The notes under the pieces: generated by a model
The model's input: the letters and a program-made list of their open reading frames with translations, nothing else
Told to the model about the DNA's origin: nothing
Database searches by the model: none
Made by a program: the position numbers and the translations under genes
Part shown: positions 13,823 through 19,118 of the stretch, in pieces
Numbering within the stretch: the stretch's first letter is position 1
How the letters are laid out: the number at the start of each line of letters is the position of its first letter
NCBI GenBank assembly: GCA_964357355.1
Contig: CAYHKY010000025.1
Coordinates: 1-19,118, forward strand
Length of the DNA: 19,118 nt
Origin: CAYHKY01 sp964357355
GTDB taxonomy: Bacteria > Patescibacteriota > Microgenomatia > UBA10105
Direction: 5' to 3'

Positions 13823-14157
13823 TCTCAGCTTGACTGAGAATCTTATTTCTAAATAATTTCAGTGTATAAATCTTTAAAAGTAGGATTTGATTTTTTGATT
13901 AATTCTATCTTCCATGCTCTATTCCAATGCTTCAGTTGTTTTTCTCTTTCAATAGCGTTCTTTATATCTGAATACAATTCGTAATAAACTAGATTTTTAA
14001 TATTGTACTTTTTAGTAAATCCCACTATTAAATCTTGCTTGTGTTCATAAATTCTACGAATAAGGTTATTTATCACACCTATATAAAAAGTTTGACTATA
14101 GTTTATCAAAATATAGACATAGTACATAAAAAAGATCCTCGCTTCCGCGAGGATGAC
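13818..14157 (-). mobile_element. GTCAT palindrome halves enclosing a GIY-YIG gene
   Basis: The left half (13818-13842) begins GTCATTCTCAG and forms a hairpin, ATTCTCAG...CTGAGAAT. The right half (14134-14157) is GATCCTCGC-TTCC-GCGAGGATGAC, ending ATGAC. In other copies the two halves lie 10-40 bp apart; here about 290 bp separates them and contains one GIY-YIG gene. The left half is 6 bp after its stop, the right half 6 bp before its start. The unit ends 21 bp from the 3' end of tRNA-Thr. Confidence 0.6.
13849..14127 (-). CDS. Small GIY-YIG endonuclease (URI/UvrC-like)
   Basis: This 92-residue single-domain GIY-YIG nuclease carries the motif as YVYIL (3-7) and YIGV (15-18). The catalytic Arg region is NNLIRRIYEHK (20-30), and the metal-binding Glu is probably in AIEREKQLKHW (58-68). 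These proteins cut one DNA strand, and freestanding members behave like homing or repeat-associated nucleases. An in-frame extension to 14220 is translated tRNA-Thr antisense and repeat sequence, so I chose the internal ATG. GAGGA, 8 nt upstream, lies in the arm of the flanking palindrome, which thus supplies the ribosome binding site. It is much more AT-rich than its neighbours, consistent with acquisition. Confidence 0.85.
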   Translation of the reverse strand: MYYVYILINYSQTFYIGVINNLIRRIYEHKQDLIVGFTKKYNIKNLVYYELYSDIKNAIEREKQLKHWNRAWKIELIKKSNPTFKDLYTEII

Positions 14158-14178
14158 AATTATTAGGGGATATTTTTG

Positions 14179-14250
14179 AGCCCGGGGCGGGAATCGGACC
14201 CGCGACCTACTTCTTACCAAGAAGTCGCTCTACCACTGAGCCACCCGGGC
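14179..14250 (-). tRNA. tRNA-Thr(GGT)
   Basis: A complete 72-nt cloverleaf on the minus strand. Acceptor GCCCGGG pairs with CCCGGGC and the discriminator is T. The D-arm is GCTC/GAGC, the anticodon stem ACTTC/GAAGT has loop TTGGTAA (anticodon GGT), and the T-arm GCGGG/CCCGC has loop TCCGATT. CCA is not encoded. The palindrome-flanked GIY-YIG unit lies just beyond its 3' end. Confidence 0.95.
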
Positions 14251-14260
14251 AACAGGCCAA

Positions 14261-14269
14261 ATTTTACCA
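14261..14269 (-). promoter_or_regulatory. Extended -10 promoter for tRNA-Thr
   Basis: Minus-strand TGGTAAAAT, 10 nt before the 5' end of tRNA-Thr. It is back-to-back with the promoter of the 14302 gene, so the two transcripts diverge from about 30 bp. Confidence 0.5.
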
Positions 14270-14279
14270 TATCCGGCTT

Positions 14280-14288
14280 TGGTATAAT
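14280..14288 (+). promoter_or_regulatory. Extended -10 promoter, short leader
   Basis: TGGTATAAT, a perfect extended -10, ends 13 nt before the ATG at 14302. The leader would be about 6 nt. It supports 14302 as the start and not an in-frame start at 14176, which would run through tRNA-Thr. Confidence 0.6.
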
Positions 14289-14301
14289 AGTAAAGCATAA
14301 T

Positions 14302-15021
14302 ATGTTGTTGCTAACCGGTATTATTTTTGCAGAAATTATCCTGCTTTACTTTATCACAAACCGTTTAACCAGCGTCCTTTTCACTCTGTTCATCATTATT
14401 TTCAGAAACAAACAAATCGCCACCGGTATACTCACCGGACTCTATCTGCCCGGAACTGTCATCCATGAGTTAGCACACCTTATAACCGCTGAAGTCCTGC
14501 GGGTACCAACAGGTACCCTTTCATTCACACCGGAAGTTACCCGTACAACAGCCCGTGAACATGAGATAATTGCGGGGTCGGTAGGAATTGGCGCTACTGA
14601 TCCAGTACGCAGGTTTCTGATAGGGTTTGCACCGGTAATTTTTGGGTTGTTTTTTTTGGGACTGATCGTCTGGGTATGGAATTATTTCTGGCCGCAACTT
14701 GCAGATTGGAGACAACAGACGTTATTTATTATTTTAATTGGATACCTCCTTTTTGCCGTATCCAACAATATGTTTTCCTCGCACTCTGACCTTGATGGCT
14801 CATGGCCTTTAATTATTTTCATCATCCTTATCACATTGGTCTTCTATTTTATGGGCGTGCGTATCAGTTTGTCAGGAGATGTGTTTCTGTTTACACGAAT
14901 TTTGCTTACCACGCTATCCAAGGCTTTAGGAATTGTCATCGGAGTAAATATATGCTTGTTTATTATAAATATTCTCTTTCTACGCGGTTTAAACAGGATC
15001 AGGAGTAATTTCCACCGGTAG
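14302..15021 (+). CDS. Integral-membrane metalloprotease-like protein (HELAH)
   Basis: This 239-residue protein has about six hydrophobic segments (near 2-18, 22-34, 106-128, 139-157, 168-185 and 206-228). HELAH at residues 55-59 lies at the end of the second/third segment, as in site-2/M50-type intramembrane proteases (H55, E56, H59). HSDLDGSWP at 161-169 resembles the second M50 motif, which provides an acidic zinc ligand within DG. Such enzymes cleave membrane-embedded substrates, for example anti-sigma factors. No partner is adjacent. It is possible that it is an M50-like protein without protease function. The start is set by the extended -10 box 13 nt upstream. It converges with the methyltransferase gene, 17 bp away. 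Confidence 0.7.
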   Translation: MLLLTGIIFAEIILLYFITNRLTSVLFTLFIIIFRNKQIATGILTGLYLPGTVIHELAHLITAEVLRVPTGTLSFTPEVTRTTAREHEIIAGSVGIGATDPVRRFLIGFAPVIFGLFFLGLIVWVWNYFWPQLADWRQQTLFIILIGYLLFAVSNNMFSSHSDLDGSWPLIIFIILITLVFYFMGVRISLSGDVFLFTRILLTTLSKALGIVIGVNICLFIINILFLRGLNRIRSNFHR

Positions 15022-15038
15022 TTTACATCATTGCCAGT

Positions 15039-15791
15039 TTAAGTACGACCAACTACAAACTGTGTTACCTGACCTAATTCATAATGCTCATATCCTTCAT
15101 CCCGACGCGTATACACTTGAATTTGGGTTTGAGCAATTCCATCACGCGGTCTATCGACCATCTCAGGAATCACTAATTTTCCACCAGATCTGAGATGAGA
15201 AATATAACGTGCACCCAAACCACGAGGAAATGCAGCTGATACAATAACGCTGTCGATTGGTTGTTTTTTTGCCAAAGTAGGCAGCATTTTAAAACCATTA
15301 CCTTTCACTATGGTTGGTGAGTATCCGCATTGTCCCACAGCTTGAGTAGAATACTCTGTCAATCCTTGATCAATTTCAAATCCAAACACATTACCCCAAC
15401 CTTCCGCACTTAGTAAGGCTAAACCATAACCACAACCCGACCCAATCTCAACTATTGTTTTTTTCGATAAGTCTGTCGCGTCAGCTGGCAGTGCATGGGC
15501 ATGCATCTGGGCAATCAATACTGGATGACTGGTAGTGGCTTCTGCACTAATAGGCAATGATGCCCCCATAAAATTTACCAGCATCAGCATATCTTCCATT
15601 GTCCACCTTTGGCTTTGTCCCAATTCCAAAAACCAACCTGCAAACACAAATCGGTCAACGTCTTCAAATGCCAGTAAGATTCGCGGATCCAAATCTGGGA
15701 AGAATGAATCGATCTGGTTCGCCAGATTTCCATAATGTTGAAACACTTTGGCTTCCGCTACTTTTTTTGCAAAAGACTGTTCTGGAGACAT
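15039..15791 (-). CDS. Protein-L-isoaspartate O-methyltransferase-like protein
   Basis: This 250-residue SAM-dependent methyltransferase is related to PCMT, which repairs isoaspartyl damage by methylating it. PCMT-like features in order are LAFEDVDRFVFAG (40-52), ISAEATTSHPVLIAQM (81-96), the SAM-binding motif I VEIGSGCGYGLALL (114-127), an acidic residue ending motif II (FEID, 138-141), and SVIVSAAFPRG...LRSGGKLVIPE (181-210). The substrate could differ from isoaspartate, because the family is diverse in CPR bacteria. It converges on the 14302 gene. An extended -10 box ends 10 nt before the ATG, so the leader would be only 3-4 nt. Confidence 0.8.
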   Translation of the reverse strand: MSPEQSFAKKVAEAKVFQHYGNLANQIDSFFPDLDPRILLAFEDVDRFVFAGWFLELGQSQRWTMEDMLMLVNFMGASLPISAEATTSHPVLIAQMHAHALPADATDLSKKTIVEIGSGCGYGLALLSAEGWGNVFGFEIDQGLTEYSTQAVGQCGYSPTIVKGNGFKMLPTLAKKQPIDSVIVSAAFPRGLGARYISHLRSGGKLVIPEMVDRPRDGIAQTQIQVYTRRDEGYEHYELGQVTQFVVGRT

Positions 15792-15801
15792 AAAACATAT
15801 C

Positions 15802-15810
15802 TTTATATCA
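15802..15810 (-). promoter_or_regulatory. Extended -10 promoter, near-leaderless
   Basis: Minus-strand TGATATAAA ends 10 nt before the ATG at 15791. TTGTAT lies about 16 nt further upstream as a weak -35. Confidence 0.5.
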
Positions 15811-15883
15811 CAAAAAATGAAGAATACAAAATTTCAGTCAACTGTGTCTTCGAAGTAGTAGTGGTGTATATAAATGTTTATTT

Positions 15884-17956
15884 TTATCCCGATCTAAATA
15901 CCTTCAAAAACGCTTCCTGGGGGATTTCCACTTTTCCCACCATCTTCATCCGTTTCTTGCCCTTCCTCTGGGCTTCAAGTAGTTTATCCTTTCGACTTCT
16001 ATCTCCACCATATAGCTTCTGGGTTACGTCTTTGCGGAATGGGCTGACGTCCTCCCGGGCTATTACAGTTCCTCCAATTGCCGCTTGGATGGGGATAGCA
16101 AATTGTTGCCGGGGAATCACCCCTTTTAGCTTAGTAACAAGATTTCGGCCTGTACTCTCAGCCCGTTCTGATACTACCAATTGGGAAAACGCGTCAACTT
16201 TTTCATGGTTTAACAAAATATCCAGTTTAGCCAAATTTACCGGTTGATAGTCAAAAAACTCGTAGTCAAGCGAAGCGTAACCTTCTGTAGTACTTTTTAA
16301 AGTGTCAAAAAAATCAACTATCATCTCGGATAACGGAATGAGATAAGTAAATTTGGCCTGTTCACTGATATATATCAAATCAATGTATTGGGCTCTTTTT
16401 GTTTGGCAAAGCTGCATGATAGGGCCTACGTATTTTTTGGGGGAAAAGATTGCCACTTCCATCACCGGTTCAAACGATTGTTCAATCAAGGATGGGTCAG
16501 GAAATTCGGTGGGAGACTGGATGGTCAATGTTTTGTCATCCCCGTGAAAACGGGGATCTTTCTCAATAGATTCCCGATCGGAGTCGGGAATGACACTGTT
16601 TTCATTTTTAAGTTTCAATTTGTACTCCACCGTAGGTGCCGTTGCCAATAGATTTAATCCAAACTCTCTGGATAGGCGTTCCTGGACAACTTCAGCATGC
16701 AGAAGACCCAAAAATCCGCAATGAAACCCGTGGCCCAAAGCCAGTGACGCAATAGGCCGGTATGAAAAAGCGCTGTCAGACAAGCGTAATTTTCCAAGTG
16801 CCTCGCGTACTTCGTTAATCTCGTCACTCTGGATGGGATATAACCCTAAAAACACCATCGGTTTGGGTTCCTTGTAACCGGGAAGCGGTTGTAGGTTATA
16901 AGTTGTGGGTTGCTTGTCCGCCGAAGCTTTAGCGAAGGTGGATGAGTTGTGAGTGGTGAGTTTTGGGTTTTGCTTTGTGGGTTGTGAGTTTTTATTGGTA
17001 TTATTTGAAATTTGAAATTTGAAATTTGAAATTGTAATGGTATCTCCCACCTTTGCCAGCCTCACATCTTTTAGTCCTGTGGCAATATAACCAACTTCTC
17101 CTGTATTTAATCTCATAGATTCCCGCATTTGCGGCGTGAAATATCCAATTTCAATTGGCTCAATCTCAACACCGCTTGCCATGAATTTCAATTTATGATC
17201 CGGTTTGATACCACCTTGCAGGGTGTAACCTTTAAAGGTATAGCTGCCGTCTACGATTCGAACGTATACAACTACACCTTTGTGCGTATCGTATTGGGAT
17301 GAAAATACTAGGGCTCTGAGTGGTAATCCATCCGGAGGTAAAGAATTAGCAGGTGATGGTATACGCTCAATGATAGTCTTTAGCAGAATATCTATGTTAG
17401 TGCCAGTCTTGGCAGAAATGCTTATTATATCGGCTTCTTTGAATCCTAAGTTGATCAACTGATGAGTAACTTCTGCAACTTGCGAATTAGGTAAATCAAT
17501 CTTATTGATCACCGGAATGATTGTCAGGTTTTGTTTTCGCGCGAGAGTGAGGTTCGCCAGGGTTTGCGCCTGCACTCCCTGGGTGGCATCAACTACGAGT
17601 ATTGCACCTTCGCACGCTGCCAGAGAACGGGAAACTTCGTAATTAAAATCCACATGTCCCGGAGTGTCGATCAGATTCAGAATAAATTCTTTCATTATGT
17701 CATTCCCGCGCAAGCGGGAATCCGGATCCTCACTTTCGTGAGGATGACTATGAAATTGGTAAATCATCCTCACCGGTGCCAGCTTGATCGTGATCCCCCG
17801 CTCACGTTCAATCGGATTGCTGTCCAGAAGTTGGGCCTGCATATCGCGTTGTTGGACTGTCCCGGTGACTTCCATTAATCTGTCAGCTAAAGTGGACTTG
17901 CCATGATCTATGTGGGCGATGATACAGAAATTCCGTATATTTACGGGTGCTTGCAT
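15884..17956 (-). CDS. lepA: Elongation factor 4 (LepA) with three insertions
   Basis: EF4 is a ribosome-bound GTPase that acts on stalled or mis-translocated ribosomes. GTPase motifs are AHIDHGKST (14-22), RERGITIK (51-58), DTPGH (97-101), NKID (151-154) and SAK (181-183). The EF4-specific C-terminal region is intact (RKDKLLEAQRKGKKRMK followed by IPQEAFLKVF). At 690 residues it is about 90 longer than the usual 600. The excess lies in three repeat-derived segments: residues about 68-88, 309-356 and 447-476. All keep the frame and avoid the nucleotide-binding loops, although the first sits between the G2 and G3 regions. An extended -10 box ends 6 nt before the ATG, so it is probably leaderless. 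It stands alone. Confidence 0.95.
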   Translation of the reverse strand: MQAPVNIRNFCIIAHIDHGKSTLADRLMEVTGTVQQRDMQAQLLDSNPIERERGITIKLAPVRMIYQFHSHPHESEDPDSRLRGNDIMKEFILNLIDTPGHVDFNYEVSRSLAACEGAILVVDATQGVQAQTLANLTLARKQNLTIIPVINKIDLPNSQVAEVTHQLINLGFKEADIISISAKTGTNIDILLKTIIERIPSPANSLPPDGLPLRALVFSSQYDTHKGVVVYVRIVDGSYTFKGYTLQGGIKPDHKLKFMASGVEIEPIEIGYFTPQMRESMRLNTGEVGYIATGLKDVRLAKVGDTITISNFKFQISNNTNKNSQPTKQNPKLTTHNSSTFAKASADKQPTTYNLQPLPGYKEPKPMVFLGLYPIQSDEINEVREALGKLRLSDSAFSYRPIASLALGHGFHCGFLGLLHAEVVQERLSREFGLNLLATAPTVEYKLKLKNENSVIPDSDRESIEKDPRFHGDDKTLTIQSPTEFPDPSLIEQSFEPVMEVAIFSPKKYVGPIMQLCQTKRAQYIDLIYISEQAKFTYLIPLSEMIVDFFDTLKSTTEGYASLDYEFFDYQPVNLAKLDILLNHEKVDAFSQLVVSERAESTGRNLVTKLKGVIPRQQFAIPIQAAIGGTVIAREDVSPFRKDVTQKLYGGDRSRKDKLLEAQRKGKKRMKMVGKVEIPQEAFLKVFRSG
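16535..16594. repeat. GTCAT palindromic element in lepA (C-terminal part)
   Basis: A 60-bp element from GTCATCCCCG to CGGGAATGAC with two hairpins (ATCCCCGT...ACGGGGAT and ATTCCCGA...TCGGGAAT). It is translated within EF4 as SVIPDSDRESIEKDPRFHGD (about 454-473). Its length is a multiple of three. Confidence 0.85.
16889..17031 (-). repeat. Composite low-complexity repeat block inside lepA
   Basis: Three repeat types lie together. On the plus strand these are four tandem TTTGAAA heptamers (17004-17031); GTTGTGAGT/GTTGTGGGT-like words (about 16890-16990), coding for QPT/THN-style peptides; and a short dyad TCCGCC...GGTGGA (about 16917-16942) translated as STFAKASADK. The block replaces the short linker between EF4 domains before PLPGYKEPKPMVF. 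Confidence 0.8.
17699..17748. repeat. GTCAT palindromic element in lepA (G domain)
   Basis: A 50-bp element from GTCATTCCCGC to GTGAGGATGAC with hairpins ATTCCCGC...GCGGGAAT and ATCCTCAC...GTGAGGAT. It is translated as HPHESEDPDSRLRGNDI (about residues 71-87), between the switch I region and DTPGH. Confidence 0.85.
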
Positions 17957-17962
17957 GGAAGG

Positions 17963-17971
17963 ATTATATCA
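17963..17971 (-). promoter_or_regulatory. lepA extended -10 promoter, leaderless
   Basis: Minus-strand TGATATAAT, then 6 nt (CCTTCC) to the ATG at 17956. The same nonamer and spacing are used by the gene starting at 2352. Confidence 0.7.
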
Positions 17972-18093
17972 AAAACATAACACTCTGTATTTGGAAAAAT
18001 GCCAATCAATCCGCAATACTTTGGGTAAGTTTAAGTTTTACAATCTATACTTTGCAAAACTCATTTCTATAGCCTTCATAATTAAATTTGTTC

Positions 18094-18152
18094 CCTGCCT
18101 GCGCAGGCAGGCGGCCACAACTCCTACAAGAGCTGATCCGTCAGCTGACGGA
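18094..18152. repeat. Two perfect short palindromes
   Basis: CCTGCCTGCGCAGGCAGG (18094-18111) and TCCGTCAGCTGACGGA (18137-18152) are both perfectly self-complementary. The first resembles the hairpin at 9613-9629. They look like dispersed intergenic repeats. Confidence 0.6.
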
Positions 18153-18218
18153 AGCAATATATATCTTACGAAAACGTTGCAAATTACAGTGAGAAGGGTA
18201 TAACGGTAAATATTACTT

Positions 18219-18256
18219 TTTACACAATTTTGTGCTATAGAGCAAAATTGTGTAAA
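18219..18256. repeat. Palindrome B, shares 18 bp with palindrome A
   Basis: TTTACACAATTTTG (18219-18232) and CAAAATTGTGTAAA (18243-18256) are exact inverse copies around TGCTATAGAG. The word CACAATTTTGTGCTATAG is identical to that in the dyad at 3903-3934. Confidence 0.65.
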
Positions 18257-18367
18257 TTCTCTTCTTTTTGTACTGATATCTATTTAATAAATTAATAATG
18301 ATGATAGACTTGAAATATATTAATAAACTTGAAGTATATTTGAAGTCATATTTAAAATAATTCTTAT

Positions 18368-18408
18368 GAAGCTGGTGTCCATAGATTTACCAGTTTCCAA
18401 ACAGCTTC
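18368..18408 (-). terminator. Hairpin directly after the 18409 gene stop
   Basis: GAAGCTG and CAGCTTC (7-bp arms) enclose 27 nt; an alternative inner stem is CTGGT/ACCAG. It abuts the stop codon of the minus-strand gene. No clean T-run follows, so Rho-independent termination is uncertain. Confidence 0.35.
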
Positions 18409-18900
18409 TTAATTTAAATTACTTGAATTTGGAGTATATGGCTGAATACTTGATTGTAAAGTCACTAAATATAATATTCCTGTCCTTTCTAACCGCTTCT
18501 TATTTTCTTCAGGTGTAGTGGATAAGGCTCGTTCTAATGCTAACTCTGCTGATGTTTGCCCTTGACTTGTGATAAATAATCCAAAGGGCATAAGCGCCTT
18601 GGACACATTTGATGCATCAACCTGAGGATCTACGTTAGGATTGATCGCGTGTACATTATTTCCAAAATTTTTTCTTACAAAATCCATTGGCACCGCCACT
18701 AAATATATGTTACTGCGGATAGCTGTCAGCACTTCCTGTATTGCTTTTAAGTCGATGCGTCCGAACTGATTTTTAATCGCTGGTAATACTTCGGTTAAAA
18801 ACCGTCCTTCATCCATGTTTACCAAACCGTTTGATAACAAATTAAAAGTTAAGGCAGCCTGTTCTTTTGCAGAGTAAAATTGGGGGGTTTCTGCTGCCAT
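18409..18900 (-). CDS. Hypothetical protein, 163 aa
   Basis: I do not recognise this soluble protein, which is mostly helical in its first half. A helical segment (AKEQAALTFNLLSNGLV) is followed by IKNQFGRIDLKAIQEVLTAI, a strand-like IYLVAVPMDFV, and a C-terminal helix with LERTGILYLVTLQ. There is no signal peptide or clear membrane span. An in-frame TTG at 18918 would add six residues, but it lies on the promoter's own -10 region. I therefore chose ATG at 18900, which sits 8 nt after a CAAAAT box. It has its own promoter and stands alone. Confidence 0.6.
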   Translation of the reverse strand: MAAETPQFYSAKEQAALTFNLLSNGLVNMDEGRFLTEVLPAIKNQFGRIDLKAIQEVLTAIRSNIYLVAVPMDFVRKNFGNNVHAINPNVDPQVDASNVSKALMPFGLFITSQGQTSAELALERALSTTPEENKKRLERTGILYLVTLQSSIQPYTPNSSNLN

Positions 18901-18908
18901 ATCAATGT

Positions 18909-18937
18909 ATTTTGGCAAAACTCATGCTCTTTGTCAA
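18909..18937 (-). promoter_or_regulatory. Promoter of the 18900 gene, near-leaderless
   Basis: Minus-strand TTGACA (18932-18937), a 17-nt spacer and CAAAAT (18909-18914), preceded by TGC. The ATG at 18900 follows after 8 nt. It overlaps the alternative TTG start at 18918, making that start unlikely. Confidence 0.55.
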
Positions 18938-19082
18938 ATATTTACCTAATGTTTCCAATCACGCTGCAAGGATCTGTCACAACCAAATCAAACCGTCTGC
19001 CTCCCCGGTACCCAAGTTTAAGATTTAACCCGGCCAAATCTATCGCATTCTGTCCAAACCTGGAAATAAATAACCCTGCAGC

Positions 19083-19118
19083 AGAGCTGGCAGGGTATTG
19101 AACCCTACAACAATCTCA
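19083..19118 (-). tRNA. Probable tRNA 3' end (identity unknown)
   Basis: On the minus strand, TAGGG-TTCAATA-CCCTG is a good T-arm with the expected T-loop bases. It is followed by seven nucleotides, CCAGCTC, as the 3' acceptor strand, and T as the discriminator. The anticodon and the 5' half lie outside the window, so the amino acid cannot be read. The stretch 18938-19082 holds nothing else I recognise. Confidence 0.55.

Larger units (their letters stand above)
17972..18408. other. Long intergenic region with several palindromes
   Basis: About 440 bp without a supported gene. It holds palindromes at 18094-18111, 18137-18152 and 18219-18256, near-direct repeats ACTTGAAATATATT and ACTTGAAGTATATT (about 18308-18342), and a hairpin at 18368-18408. 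Short open frames exist on both strands but show no recognisable protein. An unannotated small RNA is possible but not shown. Confidence 0.5.

Noticed and set aside
14128..14220. In-frame extension of the GIY-YIG gene
   Set aside because: It would translate part of tRNA-Thr and the palindrome half. The GIY-YIG domain begins directly at the ATG at 14127.
13788..14260. Classical integrative element using tRNA-Thr as attachment site
   Set aside because: No integrase and no direct repeat of the tRNA 3' end is seen. The palindrome-flanked nuclease unit explains the region better.
14176..14301. Upstream start for the membrane metalloprotease gene
   Set aside because: It runs antisense through tRNA-Thr; the extended -10 box at 14280-14288 lies downstream of it.
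17910..18203. Plus-strand open frame across the lepA start
   Set aside because: It overlaps lepA on the opposite strand and continues through palindromic repeats; its translation is not protein-like.
18943..19115. Minus-strand open frame reading ...GLFISRFGQNAIDLAG and ...GRRFDLVVTDPC
   Set aside because: It looks protein-like, but it begins after a stop at the window edge, has no ATG or GTG start and overlaps the probable tRNA T-arm. A remnant cannot be excluded.

Overview
This window looks like chromosome from a Candidate Phyla Radiation (Patescibacteria) bacterium, perhaps a Microgenomates-type lineage. That placement is inference from gene style: dense short genes, tRNAs without an encoded CCA, a sortase beside a single sorted surface protein, a four-helix-bundle gene carrying nonamer repeats, and conserved genes interrupted in frame by translated palindromic repeats. 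TGA is used as a normal stop (ndk), which argues against the code-25 lineages.

Layout. Positions 1-900 hold a partial tRNA-Pro, a four-helix-bundle gene pervaded by 9-bp repeats, and tRNA-Arg(CCT). Positions 908-2352 hold a Maf-like pyrophosphatase converging on a nucleotidyltransferase-like gene. Positions 2500-3950 hold a perfect 36-bp palindrome and a complete IS630-family element that appears to split an older reading frame. Positions 3995-8902 hold a small orphan gene, ndk with a hairpin-filled leader, an unrecognised 882-residue protein and an M16 peptidase. Positions 8988-13787 hold an orphan gene, a sortase, its probable LPEAG substrate and a TraD/DUF87-type ATPase. Positions 13818-14250 hold a GIY-YIG nuclease gene enclosed by the two halves of a palindromic repeat, next to tRNA-Thr(GGT). 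Positions 14302-18900 hold a membrane metalloprotease, a PCMT-like methyltransferase, lepA (EF4) with three inserted segments, and an orphan gene. The right edge has a probable tRNA 3' end.

Two themes tie the window together. First, about nine genes have a good or extended -10 box ending only 6-13 nt before the ATG, so many mRNAs should be leaderless or nearly so; ndk is the clear exception, with a leader of about 150 nt. Second, a palindromic repeat family with GTCAT...ATGAC ends occurs five times complete: inside maf, twice inside lepA, in the ndk leader and downstream of the sortase. It also occurs once split around the GIY-YIG gene. I consider this split copy the most interesting structure here, because it suggests a nuclease carried by, and possibly spreading, the repeat.

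Functionally the window mixes housekeeping genes (ndk, lepA, maf, tRNAs) with cell-surface genes (sortase, substrate, metalloprotease, ATPase). No CRISPR array, prophage or classical operon of related genes is visible.
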